Shown here: piece by piece, positions 53,751-62,593 of the stretch
Numbering within the stretch: the first letter of the stretch is position 1
Layout: every line of letters starts with the position of its first letter
Assembly: GCA_009777535.1 (NCBI GenBank)
Contig: WRLP01000005.1
Span: 1 to 64,000, forward strand
Length of the DNA: 64,000 nucleotides
DNA from: Treponema sp.
Lineage (GTDB): Bacteria > Spirochaetota > Spirochaetia > Treponematales > Breznakiellaceae
Direction: 5' to 3'
The notes under the pieces: generated by a model
The model's input: only the letters and a program-made list of their open reading frames with translations
Database searches by the model: none
Told to the model about the DNA's origin: nothing
Program-made: the position numbers and the translations under genes

Positions 53751-54530
53751 TCACCCAATCCCAAAATAGCGTCCGCCTGAACTCGAGTGATCTTCAAAGG
53801 GAATAATTCCGCCAAAGCCGCCTGCGGCATTTCTGGTTAATCCCATAATAACCTTTAAACGGTAGAACAGGTTTTTAAACTGCGGCGGTTTTGATACATT
53901 TATATCTTTTATATCATTGTTTTCCCAGGATTGTTGAATTTTTATTCCCGCCTCCTGATATCTGAATAAAATATGAGCCAGATCATCCTGAATTTTTTTC
54001 TGATCCGTGCGCACTGTTACTTTACGAATTCCATGTTTAATTAGAAAAGAAGCTGAAGGCATATCTTGCGGAAATATGCACCAGCGGTTGTCATACGAGG
54101 TTGGTGTTTTGAAGGGCGACCTGAAACGCATGGAGTCGAGCATAAATACAGGGGGCGCATCGTTTTTGAGGTTGAAAGATTTTAGCAAATTTGCGGTGGC
54201 AAATAACGCCTTGGTTAGTTCCCGCACATCAACAGCCATTTTATTTACATATGAATTTGCATGTACGCCGTTGTACAGAGGTACAGGCCGGTAACCAAGT
54301 TGTGCAAGAGTAAGACTTTCTTTGACTCCGGTATCTCCGGGAAGATCAACTATCAATGCGGTGTCCTTTTTTAAGAATTGCATCCAGTCAATATTTTCCA
54401 TATTCAGCTCGTATGATTCTGAACATGATTTTCCGGCAAAAAGAACTGGTTTTACCCATTCTGTCCATAGTGCGTTATCCGGCGCCCAAATTTTGTATGT
54501 TTCAATATCACTTGAAAAATTACTGTCCAT
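53751..54530 (-). CDS. Unknown protein in ligase cassette (259 aa)
   Basis: I do not recognise this protein. It is soluble, with a mixed alpha/beta make-up and no signal peptide. It has DTALIVDLPGDTGVKESL near 57, LAQLGYRPVPLYNG near 77 and a glycine-rich end (NAAGGFGGIIPFEDHSSSGG). The Asp-Leu-Pro-Gly segment might be a nucleotide or phosphate loop but is not a standard P-loop. It begins four bases after the GspS-like ligase gene and closes the cassette, so it probably works with that ligase. Confidence 0.7.
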   Translation of the reverse strand: MDSNFSSDIETYKIWAPDNALWTEWVKPVLFAGKSCSESYELNMENIDWMQFLKKDTALIVDLPGDTGVKESLTLAQLGYRPVPLYNGVHANSYVNKMAVDVRELTKALFATANLLKSFNLKNDAPPVFMLDSMRFRSPFKTPTSYDNRWCIFPQDMPSASFLIKHGIRKVTVRTDQKKIQDDLAHILFRYQEAGIKIQQSWENNDIKDINVSKPPQFKNLFYRLKVIMGLTRNAAGGFGGIIPFEDHSSSGGRYFGIG

Positions 54531-54534
54531 TACT

Positions 54535-55764
54535 TTAATTATCCTTCTCTATTAATATTGGTATGTCAATTGCTCCTGCATCAATGCGTGGATAGGGGCT
54601 GATACGTCCGTAAAATCCAGCCCTTTTTCCATCAACTGTAAATACACCGATGCATACGTGATACTCTTCTCCATTACCGGTTTTAATTGGAATACTTTTA
54701 AAACAACGCTGTAAAATCCAGTTTTCCGGTTCTTTTTTTACTGCTTTATTTATTTGAATCATTTCTTTTTCGGATATTGCTGACCTAATCGAAACCCCTT
54801 CACCTACTCTTCCGAGGGCTGGCTTAAAAATAAAATTATCATCATTCAGCGTTTTGTGCCTTGGGTCACAGGTTTCCGGCAGGAACCGTTTCCATGCAGG
54901 AACATCAATACCCAGTAAATTCCATACCAACGGGAGCCTCTTGGACTGGGCAAAAATCGCGACCGGATGATTGCAGGATGACGTGTTACAATCATAGTAT
55001 CCCTGCCAGCGGGATTTTTCCGGCAAATTGACCAGCCACTCAAGGGGAAAAAATCTTACAATACCGGCAACCGCACACTCCTGTCCTTTAATAATGCTAA
55101 AAGCCTTCCGGCTTTCCCATTTCAAATGATCGGGTGCTGCATAAACTGATTTCATATCATGCCGGTCAAAGTAATCCCCCAAAAACTGCATAACCTGGCG
55201 ATCATCGGAATAAGATGTGGCATGGACAAAAGCAACATTGCCGTCATGTTTAATCCTGGTTTGAAACGCTTTCAATAATTTTGCTGCTACATTATCACCG
55301 GCTGTAGCATCCACATACTGGCAGGCAATTTCCGGTAAAACCGATGCCTCCGCAAGGCCGCCTGGCACATCACTGTTTACTTCGGATACTGCCCAGCCGG
55401 TTTCGTTTATTGAGTCCGGTAACACCGGATGAAAATCAAAACGCATCAGACGTATATGTTGTTCTGGTTTGTAGCTTGACAGATGCGGTAAAACTTTAAG
55501 AATTTTTTTTGGCAGACCAAGTTCTTTTGCTAAGGGTAAATTGTGTATTAATGCTTCTTCCATCAACATTGTTTCTTTGGATAACTGCTCTGCCCACTGT
55601 CCCAGATTTTGCGCAGTTTCCTTTGAAACAATAAGAACATATTTTGCTATTGTATTTTGATCGCCGACCATTGGGTCCCATTTATATCCCTTAAAGATTA
55701 CATTTAGCCGGTAATCGGGATATTGCTCGCCGGTAAGGGCGGCAAACCTGAGCGGCGCATTCAT
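54535..55764 (-). CDS. Glutathionylspermidine-synthase-like ATP-grasp ligase
   Basis: A 409-residue protein resembling the synthetase (preATP-grasp plus ATP-grasp) domain of glutathionylspermidine synthase and E. coli YgiC/YjfC. Supporting parts: SEVNSDVPGGLAEASVL near 148, which fits the family's substrate/Mg region; DDNFIFKPALGRVGEGVSI near 306, the ATP-grasp Lys and flexible loop; ENWILQRCFKSIPI near 350. The N-terminal amidase domain of bifunctional GspS is missing. It would join an amine to a peptide carboxylate with ATP; real substrates unknown. One base separates it from the upstream membrane protein gene. Confidence 0.8.
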   Translation of the reverse strand: MNAPLRFAALTGEQYPDYRLNVIFKGYKWDPMVGDQNTIAKYVLIVSKETAQNLGQWAEQLSKETMLMEEALIHNLPLAKELGLPKKILKVLPHLSSYKPEQHIRLMRFDFHPVLPDSINETGWAVSEVNSDVPGGLAEASVLPEIACQYVDATAGDNVAAKLLKAFQTRIKHDGNVAFVHATSYSDDRQVMQFLGDYFDRHDMKSVYAAPDHLKWESRKAFSIIKGQECAVAGIVRFFPLEWLVNLPEKSRWQGYYDCNTSSCNHPVAIFAQSKRLPLVWNLLGIDVPAWKRFLPETCDPRHKTLNDDNFIFKPALGRVGEGVSIRSAISEKEMIQINKAVKKEPENWILQRCFKSIPIKTGNGEEYHVCIGVFTVDGKRAGFYGRISPYPRIDAGAIDIPILIEKDN

Positions 55765-55765
55765 G

Positions 55766-56488
55766 TCAACTCCTTAACATAGAGTTTTGTTGTTTTGATT
55801 TATGGTTTATTATCAGTTCTACCAGAATCATGATAACAGTCAGTGGCAGCACAGGCCATGCAATTGCAAATTCCTTGACAGTTTCCGGAAAGGATGTCCA
55901 ATTGCCGGAACATGCGCGTCCCAGAATAATACCGCTTAGCATTAAATACAGGCAGAAACGAATGCCGCTGCCCATGTCGCGTTCAACTGTAATCCGTTCA
56001 AAAATGTCTGTAAAATAATGAAAAACATACCCCAGAATGACCCATGCGGCCAGCCCCAGGCAGCCTGCAAACAGAACGCACCACCAACCGGGCCCGTCTC
56101 CAATATTTGCTCCTGCATATATGGCGGCTAACGCAAAAAATTCTCCAATGATTACAACAAGGACAGCTTTATTTTTATGGTGTATGGCGTCATCAGGCCA
56201 GATAATGCCAAAGCAGACCGTCATTAATATCAACCCTCCGTACATCCACGCAAAACCCAGTAGGATATAGAACACAATGTAAATTAAACTGTCAACCACA
56301 TCAAACGAAGCAAAATCCTTAAGAATAATGTAAAGTGCAAGTATAAAATACACCGGTAAGGAAGCGATAATAAGCTTCGCCTCCAGATTGTTTTTTTTAG
56401 GCCATGCTTTGAACACTGGCAAATACCAGCGCCTGCAAAACAGGAAAAAGCAAACACAAGCCCCGACAAAAACACCAAACTCATCCAC
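55766..56488 (-). CDS. Membrane protein of the ligase cassette
   Basis: A 240-residue integral membrane protein with about seven helices and short, partly charged loops. Not recognised. There is no transporter motif. It is eight bases downstream of hisF and one base upstream of the GspS-like ligase gene, so all three cassette genes are translated together. It might anchor the ligase, or export its product. Confidence 0.75.
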   Translation of the reverse strand: MDEFGVFVGACVCFFLFCRRWYLPVFKAWPKKNNLEAKLIIASLPVYFILALYIILKDFASFDVVDSLIYIVFYILLGFAWMYGGLILMTVCFGIIWPDDAIHHKNKAVLVVIIGEFFALAAIYAGANIGDGPGWWCVLFAGCLGLAAWVILGYVFHYFTDIFERITVERDMGSGIRFCLYLMLSGIILGRACSGNWTSFPETVKEFAIAWPVLPLTVIMILVELIINHKSKQQNSMLRS

Positions 56489-56496
56489 AACAACAC

Positions 56497-57291
56497 CTAT
56501 TCCCTTTTACCTTCGTATGGCCGTACATTCACGCCGCCTTGCGCCAAATAATCTTTAAGCTCGCGGACACTGTAATTCCTTTCGGCTCTGGGCGAGTAAA
56601 GCATGCTGCTGATAATCGCGCCCTGCGCCTCGGTTGTTAAAAACAAATCTTTTAGGTGTTCCGGCTTCCCGGCTCCGCCCGAAGCAATCAGCGGAACAGA
56701 AACGGCGTTTTCCGCAAGCCGCATCAATTCAAGATCGTAGCCCGCCATTGTGCCGTCGCAGTCAATGCTGTTCAGGCATATTTCACCTGCGCCCAGTTCC
56801 TGCCCGCGGCGGATCCATTCTATGGCGTCCATTCCTGTTGCAAGTCTCGCGCCGTCTATAAACACTTCGTAGCCGCTTTTGGTTTTCCCGTTGCGCCTAG
56901 CCTGGGTTGATAGCACAATGCACTGCGAGCCGAACGCCTTGGCCCCATCCGAGATAATCTGCGGGTTGCGCACTGCCATTGAATCAATGCTGATTTTTTC
57001 CGCTCCTGCCTTCAGCGTTTCGTACATATCGTCCAGGTTCTTGATCCCGCCGCCCACTGTAAAGGGAATGAACACGCGGCTGGCGGTTTTTTTTACTGTT
57101 TCGATATCAATTTTGCGTTTGTCGGAACTGGCGGTAATGTCGTAAAAAATAATTTCGTCGATTTGCGCATCGTACATGGCCTGTGCAAGTTCGTCGGCGG
57201 AAGCGACATCAATATTATCCTGAAACTGTACTGCCTTTGTTACACGTCCATTAATAATATCAAAACAGGCTATGAGCCTTTTTGTCAGCAT
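56497..57291 (-). CDS. hisF: HisF-type cyclase (imidazole glycerol phosphate synthase)
   Basis: A 264-residue HisF barrel, which with HisH makes IGP and AICAR from PRFAR. It has CFDIINGRVTK (first catalytic Asp, about 11), DITASSDKRKID, FTVGGGI, SIDCDGTMAGYD and ASGGAG. The second catalytic Asp (Asp130 in T. maritima, in a V-x-x-D-x-R context) appears replaced: the segment reads IVLSTQARRNG. The gene overlaps hisH by seven bases. No other his gene is near; instead it follows glnA, guaA and pyrG. It may still act in histidine synthesis, or be a paralogue with another role. Confidence 0.85.
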   Translation of the reverse strand: MLTKRLIACFDIINGRVTKAVQFQDNIDVASADELAQAMYDAQIDEIIFYDITASSDKRKIDIETVKKTASRVFIPFTVGGGIKNLDDMYETLKAGAEKISIDSMAVRNPQIISDGAKAFGSQCIVLSTQARRNGKTKSGYEVFIDGARLATGMDAIEWIRRGQELGAGEICLNSIDCDGTMAGYDLELMRLAENAVSVPLIASGGAGKPEHLKDLFLTTEAQGAIISSMLYSPRAERNYSVRELKDYLAQGGVNVRPYEGKRE

Positions 57292-57905
57292 ATTGCACCC
57301 CCATTTCGGCCGGCAAGCATTAAAAATCCTTTTAAGAGCCTAAGCCCCGCCTCTCCGCTTTTTTCGATATGAAACTGGGTGCCGTAGATATTACCCCTGT
57401 TTACCGCCGCCGTAAAGTCCCTGCCGTAATACGCTGTTCCCCATGTATCAACTGTATCTTCGGGTATTGCGTAGTATGAATTGACAAAATAGAAATGCCC
57501 GTCTGCGGCGTTTGTCGGCGTTTCTTTAGCGAAACGAACCTGATTCCAGCCCATTTGCGGCACCCTAACCATGGCTGAATCAAACTTTTTAACACGGCCT
57601 TTAAGCCAGCCAAAACAAGCAGCGTCTTCTTCCTCGCTGTGTTCAAAGAGAATTTGCATTCCGACACAAACACCCAAAAACGGATTATTTTTATTTATTA
57701 CATATTCTGTTAAAGCGTCTGCAATGCCTGACTCCTGTAAGGAGCGCATGGTAGCGCCCGCGCTGCCGACACCGGGTAAAATGATATGCGATGCGTTTTG
57801 CAGACTATCGGGCGCTGCGGCGAGTTCCGCCTGAAAACCCAGCCGGTTTACAGCATGCATAACACTGGGGGCATTTCCGGCTTTGTAGTCAATTATTTTA
57901 ATCAT
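57285..57905 (-). CDS. hisH: HisH glutaminase subunit
   Basis: A 206-residue class I glutamine amidotransferase, the glutaminase partner of HisF. It has the oxyanion segment PGVGSAG (about 44), the nucleophile in GVCVGMQILFE (about 78), PQMGWNQV (about 116) and the His/Glu of QFHIEKSGE (about 178); the usual Pro of the HPE motif is Ile. Ammonia passes to HisF through the barrel. It starts two bases after pyrG. All catalytic residues are present. Confidence 0.9.
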   Translation of the reverse strand: MIKIIDYKAGNAPSVMHAVNRLGFQAELAAAPDSLQNASHIILPGVGSAGATMRSLQESGIADALTEYVINKNNPFLGVCVGMQILFEHSEEEDAACFGWLKGRVKKFDSAMVRVPQMGWNQVRFAKETPTNAADGHFYFVNSYYAIPEDTVDTWGTAYYGRDFTAAVNRGNIYGTQFHIEKSGEAGLRLLKGFLMLAGRNGGAIC

Positions 57906-57907
57906 TC

Positions 57908-59533
57908 CTAATTCCTCATCTTTATGCCTGCTTCCACCAGGCCCAGAAACAATGGGTGGGGTCTGTTGGGGCGGCTCTTGAACTCGGGGTGAAATTGTAC
58001 ACCTATAAAAAACGGCTTGTCGGTGATTTCTACCGCTTCGATTAAATTGCCGTCCGGCGATGTGCCGGAAAGTGTCAGTCCTTTTTCGGATAATAATTGG
58101 CGGTAATTGTTATTGAATTCGAAGCGGTGGCGGTGGCGTTCGCTTATTTCTTCCGATTTGTAAAACTGTTCCAGCTTTGTTCCCTTCGCTATTTTGCACG
58201 GATATGCGCCCAGGCGCATGGTGCCGCCGCTGTTGAGTTTTCCCTCCTGGCCCGGCATGTAGTGAATTACCGGATTTTTTGTATTGGGATTGAACTCGGC
58301 GGAATGTGCTTCTTTTAGGGCGCATACATTTCGTGCAAACTCGATGACAGCAATCTGCATTCCAAGGCAAATCCCCAAATAGGGAATGTTGTTTTCGCGG
58401 GCATAGCGGCATGCGTCAATTTTTCCTTCGATGCCGCGATCCCCAAAGCCGCCGGGAATGATCATGCCGTTTACTCCGCACAGAAGTTCCGCCGCGCCCT
58501 TTTCGCTGATGGCTTCGCTGTCGATCCATTTGATGCGTACAAAGGCTCCCGCCTCAAACCCCGCGTGGTTTAAACTTTCGATGATCGAAAGGTATGCGTC
58601 ATGCAGCTTTATATATTTGCCAACGACAGCAATCGTTGTTTCTTTTTTCCGTGATGCGATTTTTTTTGTCATTTCGCGCCATGCGGTTAAATCGGGCGGC
58701 GGCGGATTAATGCCGAGCTCGCGGCATACAACCTTATCAAGGCCGTTTTCATGCAGCAGGAGCGGCGCTTCGTACAGGGAAGGCAGCGTAATGTTTTCTA
58801 TTACACAGTCGGGTTTTACACTGCAAAAAAGCGCGATCTTTTCCATAATGCCCGGGCTTATGGGTTCATCGGCACGGGCGATAATAATATTCGGAGTAAT
58901 CCCCATCGACTGCAATTCTTTTACCGAATGCTGCGTGGGTTTGGATTTATGTTCGCCTGACGCTTTTAAGAAGGGAACCAGTGTTACATGAATAGACAGG
59001 CAGTTTTCACGCCCCCGTTCAAGGCCAATCTGCCGAACGGCCTCGATAAAGGGCTGGCTTTCGATATCGCCGATTGTACCGCCAATCTCTGTTATCAAAA
59101 TATCCGCTCCGGTTTTTTCCGCGCCCGCATAAATAAAATTCTTTATCTCCTGGGTAACATGCGGAATTACCTGAACTGTGTTTCCCGAATAGCCGCCTTC
59201 GCGCTCCCTGTGCAGCACACTCCAGTAAATTTTTCCGGAAGTATGGCTGGAAAATTTGGTCAAGTTTTCGTCTATGAACCTTTCGTAATGGCCCAGATCC
59301 AGGTCTGTTTCCGCGCCGTCGTCTGTAACAAAAACCTCTCCGTGCTGGTAGGGGCTCATGGTACCCGGATCGACATTCATATACGGGTCAAGTTTTTGCG
59401 CTGCTACTTTTAATCCCCGCTGTTTTAGCAGCCTGCCCAGAGAGGCGGCAGTAATTCCCTTGCCAAGCCCCGAGACGACTCCGCCTGTTACAAATATAAA
59501 TTTAGTTACCTGCACGCTTTCATTCCCATTCAA
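57908..59533 (-). CDS. pyrG: CTP synthase
   Basis: Amidates UTP to CTP with glutamine and ATP. 541 residues with the synthetase domain ([19 protein letters not shown] near 14, [18 protein letters not shown] near 52) and a C-terminal glutaminase domain ([12 protein letters not shown] near 350, nucleophile in [11 protein letters not shown] near 380, QFHPEF near 516). The start overlaps the guaA end by 14 bases. Typical length. Confidence 0.96.
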   Translation of the reverse strand: MNGNESVQVTKFIFVTGGVVSGLGKGITAASLGRLLKQRGLKVAAQKLDPYMNVDPGTMSPYQHGEVFVTDDGAETDLDLGHYERFIDENLTKFSSHTSGKIYWSVLHREREGGYSGNTVQVIPHVTQEIKNFIYAGAEKTGADILITEIGGTIGDIESQPFIEAVRQIGLERGRENCLSIHVTLVPFLKASGEHKSKPTQHSVKELQSMGITPNIIIARADEPISPGIMEKIALFCSVKPDCVIENITLPSLYEAPLLLHENGLDKVVCRELGINPPPPDLTAWREMTKKIASRKKETTIAVVGKYIKLHDAYLSIIESLNHAGFEAGAFVRIKWIDSEAISEKGAAELLCGVNGMIIPGGFGDRGIEGKIDACRYARENNIPYLGICLGMQIAVIEFARNVCALKEAHSAEFNPNTKNPVIHYMPGQEGKLNSGGTMRLGAYPCKIAKGTKLEQFYKSEEISERHRHRFEFNNNYRQLLSEKGLTLSGTSPDGNLIEAVEITDKPFFIGVQFHPEFKSRPNRPHPLFLGLVEAGIKMRN

Positions 59534-60464
59534 CCGTAGCCGGAGGCTTCTTTGTAATATCGTACACGACCCTGCTTACTCCCGCAACCTCGCCTGTTAT
59601 ACGGGCGGATATTTTTGCCAATACCTTGTGCGGCAGCGCGGCATATTCGCAGGTCATAAAATCTGATGTAATAACCGCGCGCACCGCAATCACGGGATTA
59701 TATGCCCTTGTCTTTTCTTTAATGCCGGTGGAAAGAGTGTTTGTTAAAATAGCAAAATACTGATTGGGGCGTTCTTTTAATTTGCCGATTTCTTCCCTGA
59801 CCACAGCATCGGCCTGCCTTAGAATTTCCAGCTTTTCTTTTGTCAATTCACCGATTACACGGACGGCAAGCCCCGGTCCCGGGAAGGGCTGTCTTTCAAC
59901 TAACGCTTTTGGCAGGCCCAGTTTTTGTCCGATGACGCGTACTTCGTCTTTATACAGGCTGCAGAGAGGTTCCAGCAGCTGCGAAAAGGCAAGTTTTTTC
60001 GGCAGACCGCCGACATTATGATGGCTTTTTATTGTTGCTCCCGCTTCTCCTCCGGATTCTGCAATATCAGGATAAATCGTACCCTGTGCCAATACCGGAA
60101 TATTCCCCAGTTTTGCCGCTTCTTCCTCGAATACACGGATAAATTCTTTTCCGATAATTTTTCGCTTTTGCTCAGGATCGGTTATGCCCTTCAGTCGGCC
60201 CAGGAAGCGATCCTGTGCGTTCACGCGGATGAGTTGCAGCTTACGTTTGGAAAAAAACTTTTCAATTTCGTCGCCTTCGTTTTTCCGCATAAAACCGTGA
60301 TCTACAAAAACGCATGTTAATTGATTCGGCACAGCCTTGCTGATAAGCGCAGCGCAGACAGATGAATCTACCCCGCCTGAAAGCGCCAAAAGCACCCGAT
60401 CGCTGCCTACCCGTTCCCGAATCCGCGCCACTTCTTTTTCGATAAAATTGTCTAATTTTTTCAT
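59520..60464 (-). CDS. guaA: GMP synthase ATP-PPase subunit
   Basis: A 314-residue protein carrying only the ATP pyrophosphatase ([16 protein letters not shown], about 25) and C-terminal dimerization part ([16 protein letters not shown]; ending [15 protein letters not shown]) of GMP synthase. The ~200-residue glutaminase domain of the usual bacterial GuaA is absent, so this matches the two-subunit (GuaAb) type known from archaea. A separate glutaminase subunit is not encoded in the window; free ammonia may be used. ATG 60464 follows GGAGG; it overlaps pyrG downstream. Confidence 0.9.
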   Translation of the reverse strand: MKKLDNFIEKEVARIRERVGSDRVLLALSGGVDSSVCAALISKAVPNQLTCVFVDHGFMRKNEGDEIEKFFSKRKLQLIRVNAQDRFLGRLKGITDPEQKRKIIGKEFIRVFEEEAAKLGNIPVLAQGTIYPDIAESGGEAGATIKSHHNVGGLPKKLAFSQLLEPLCSLYKDEVRVIGQKLGLPKALVERQPFPGPGLAVRVIGELTKEKLEILRQADAVVREEIGKLKERPNQYFAILTNTLSTGIKEKTRAYNPVIAVRAVITSDFMTCEYAALPHKVLAKISARITGEVAGVSRVVYDITKKPPATVEWE

Positions 60465-60497
60465 TGCTCCAATGCCTCCCATGTATATATTTAACGG

Positions 60498-61079
60498 TTA
60501 ATTTTCCGTACCGTTTTCATAATCGTGTATGATCTTTTCACCTATTACACGTTTTGATCTGCGTGTATCCATCGCTCTTTTTTCGATGTGGCGATGCGCT
60601 TCGTGTTCACTCATTCCGCATGATGAAATTAAAATGCTTTTCGCGCGGTCAATTATGCGTATATTGTCTATTTTTTGTTTTAAGCTTTCGTTTTCGGATT
60701 TTACGGCGGAAAGACGGATACGCATGGTTTTTGCCAGACAAAAGGCCTGGCGGAATATTTCTTCGTTAATTGGTATCGAGATGGTCAAAAGGCCGTCCTT
60801 CCCGCAGGCGGCGGAAACCTGCCCGTATATCTCACTGTCTACTGCTAAAATAACCTGGCTTAATTCACTCATTGCGATTTGACGCGCCAGTTTTTCGCCG
60901 GTCTCGTCAGGCAGGGGAGAACTGATGATCACAAAATCAAACCCGCGTTCCAAAAGAACCCTGCGCCCTTCACCGCAGTTATGTGCATGGACAGCAGAAA
61001 TATCGTTATGCGCACGAAGCATCTGCGCAATAAATGCGAAGCTCTTTTCGGTAGAAGTAATGATTAGCGCGCTTTCCAT
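60498..61079 (-). CDS. ANTAR-domain antitermination regulator
   Basis: A 193-residue RNA-binding regulator. The N-terminal ~120 residues resemble a response-regulator receiver, but the phospho-Asp position reads FVIISSPLP, so it is probably a pseudo-receiver. A coiled-coil segment (about 120-140) is followed by the ANTAR domain (IRIIDRAKSILISSCGMSEHEAHRHIEKRAMDTRRSKRVI). ANTAR proteins bind paired hairpins with six-base loops (A1, G4) and prevent terminators. It lies 28 bases after glnA and is like the ANTAR proteins next to glnA in clostridia. Start ATG 61079 gives the normal length; the in-frame start at 61145 overlaps glnA. Confidence 0.9.
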   Translation of the reverse strand: MESALIITSTEKSFAFIAQMLRAHNDISAVHAHNCGEGRRVLLERGFDFVIISSPLPDETGEKLARQIAMSELSQVILAVDSEIYGQVSAACGKDGLLTISIPINEEIFRQAFCLAKTMRIRLSAVKSENESLKQKIDNIRIIDRAKSILISSCGMSEHEAHRHIEKRAMDTRRSKRVIGEKIIHDYENGTEN

Positions 61080-61107
61080 ACACTTTAATCCTGTCAGCGT
61101 AAACCTG

Positions 61108-62430
61108 TTACAGTACCGAAAAATACCGGTTCCTGTAAAATTCATTTCTATTTTCAGCCTTCTCCAATTCCACAGCTTCCGCCTGTTTTGCTTCCAAAAA
61201 TTTATCGAATAGATTCTCTCCGATTACCGTTTTTATAAATTCGCTTTTCCCGGCGCAGCCGATGGCAGCAGTCAAACTGTCCGGAAGCCTCTCCAATTTT
61301 ATTTTTTCTGCTTCTTCCGCCGCAAGCAGATCCATGTTCACAGGGGGAGGTAAATCAGTTTTATTTTCGATTCCGTCAAGACCAGCCGAGATAATAAGAG
61401 AAAACGCAAGATACGGATTTACGGATGGATCGGGCGAACGAAGTTCCATTCGCACTTTTTCGCCGGCTGCTGCGGGAATACGAATCAACTGCGAGCGGTT
61501 ATAGGGTGACCATGAAACATATTTGGGCGCATCAAATTTACCCAGTCTCTCGTATGAGTTTGCCGTGGGGTTCAGGAACAATGTGATTTCACGTGATTTT
61601 GAAAGAATACCGGCGATAAAATTTTCTGAAACCGCCGAATGTTCCCCTGTATCGGCGTTTTTGAAAATATTGCGTCCGTTTTGATTCAGCGAAAGATTGA
61701 CATGCAGTCCGTTGCCCGGAGCATCAGGAATTGGTTTTGGCATGAACGATGCAAATAAGGCGTTCCGCTCTGCAATCGCTTTTACAACTGTTTTAAATGA
61801 TTGCAGATTATCTGCGGCTTCAAGTGCGTTGCTGAACTTAAAGTCAACTTCATTTTGGCCAGGCCCCTGTTCATGGTGCGAGGCTTCGGGCTGCATCCCC
61901 ATTTCCGCCAGTGTCAGGCATATCTCGCGGCGGATATCTTCACCCTTGTCCAGCGGAAGTACATCAAGATATCCGCCCTTGTCAAAAGCAGCCAGTGTCG
62001 GATCGCCGTTATCATCTGTTTTGAATAAATAAAACTCGCACTCTGCGCCGACTTTACAGGTGTATCCCATTTTGTCCGCCCTTGCAGCGGCATTTTTCAG
62101 AATGGTGCGCCCGTCGTTGGTAAAAAACGTTCCATCAGGATTTTTTATATCGCAGTAAAACCGCGCGACTCTGCCGGGCCCCGCGCGCCACGGCAGAATA
62201 TTCAGCGTTACGGGATCCGGATACAGCAACAAATCCGAATCTGTTACATCCTTAAATCCTTTAATGGAATGTGCGTCGAAAGAAACTCCGCCCTCAAATG
62301 CCGATTCGAGCTCTTCCGCCATGATTGCTATGTTTTTTTGCATGCCGAATAAATCGCAAAATGCCAAACGAATAAATTTTACATCATTCTCTTTTACGAA
62401 ATCCAGGACTTCCCTTGCCGTGGTAGTCAT
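61108..62430 (-). CDS. glnA: Type I glutamine synthetase
   Basis: A 440-residue short GSI, like clostridial GlnA. It has FDAHSIKGFKDVTDSDLLLYPD near 60, GAECEFYLF (about 130), HHEQGPGQNEVDF (about 182), PIPDAPGNGLHVNLSL (about 232) and a YERLGKFDAPKYVSWSPYNRS block. The adenylylation-loop Tyr of enteric GSI is not evident. ATG 62430 has GGAGG ahead of it; the longer in-frame start at 62535 would read across the leader and promoter. It leads the packed glnA-ANTAR-guaA-pyrG-hisH-hisF-cassette gene set. Confidence 0.94.
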   Translation of the reverse strand: MTTTAREVLDFVKENDVKFIRLAFCDLFGMQKNIAIMAEELESAFEGGVSFDAHSIKGFKDVTDSDLLLYPDPVTLNILPWRAGPGRVARFYCDIKNPDGTFFTNDGRTILKNAAARADKMGYTCKVGAECEFYLFKTDDNGDPTLAAFDKGGYLDVLPLDKGEDIRREICLTLAEMGMQPEASHHEQGPGQNEVDFKFSNALEAADNLQSFKTVVKAIAERNALFASFMPKPIPDAPGNGLHVNLSLNQNGRNIFKNADTGEHSAVSENFIAGILSKSREITLFLNPTANSYERLGKFDAPKYVSWSPYNRSQLIRIPAAAGEKVRMELRSPDPSVNPYLAFSLIISAGLDGIENKTDLPPPVNMDLLAAEEAEKIKLERLPDSLTAAIGCAGKSEFIKTVIGENLFDKFLEAKQAEAVELEKAENRNEFYRNRYFSVL

Positions 62431-62516
62431 GCGTGCCTCCAAACGAAAAAAAGCGCCCATCTGCCGCACACCGGGGTGAACCCCGCGCGCCATAGATGAA
62501 CGCCTTTGTTCAGCTT
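62431..62516 (-). promoter_or_regulatory. glnA leader with ANTAR-type hairpin
   Basis: About 86 bases. The RNA begins with TGAAC-AAAGGC-GTTCA (62497-62512), a 5-bp stem whose hexaloop has A1 and G4. A G+C-rich hairpin follows (62466-62490, GGGG-TTCA-CCCC core), then GGGCGC and seven U (62446-62452) just before the ribosome binding site. This fits an ANTAR-regulated terminator leader, but I could not identify the second A1/G4 hexaloop of the known dual-hairpin target, and the terminator stem is not clear-cut. Confidence 0.55.
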
Positions 62517-62522
62517 GGTTAC

Positions 62523-62551
62523 AGTATATAAACATGGCTTTTATTGGTCAA
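62523..62551 (-). promoter_or_regulatory. glnA promoter
   Basis: On the minus strand TTGACC (62546-62551) and TATACT (62523-62528) with an ideal 17-base spacer. Transcription starts near 62516, four bases before the ANTAR-type hairpin. Confidence 0.7.
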
Positions 62552-62593
62552 CAGGGAGGTGATATACTATGAAGCAATGCAGAGGCTAATTCC

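Noticed and set aside
62431-62535. 35-residue N-terminal extension of GlnA
   Set aside because: It would be encoded by the leader and overlap the promoter; ATG 62430 has GGAGG and gives the usual GlnA length.
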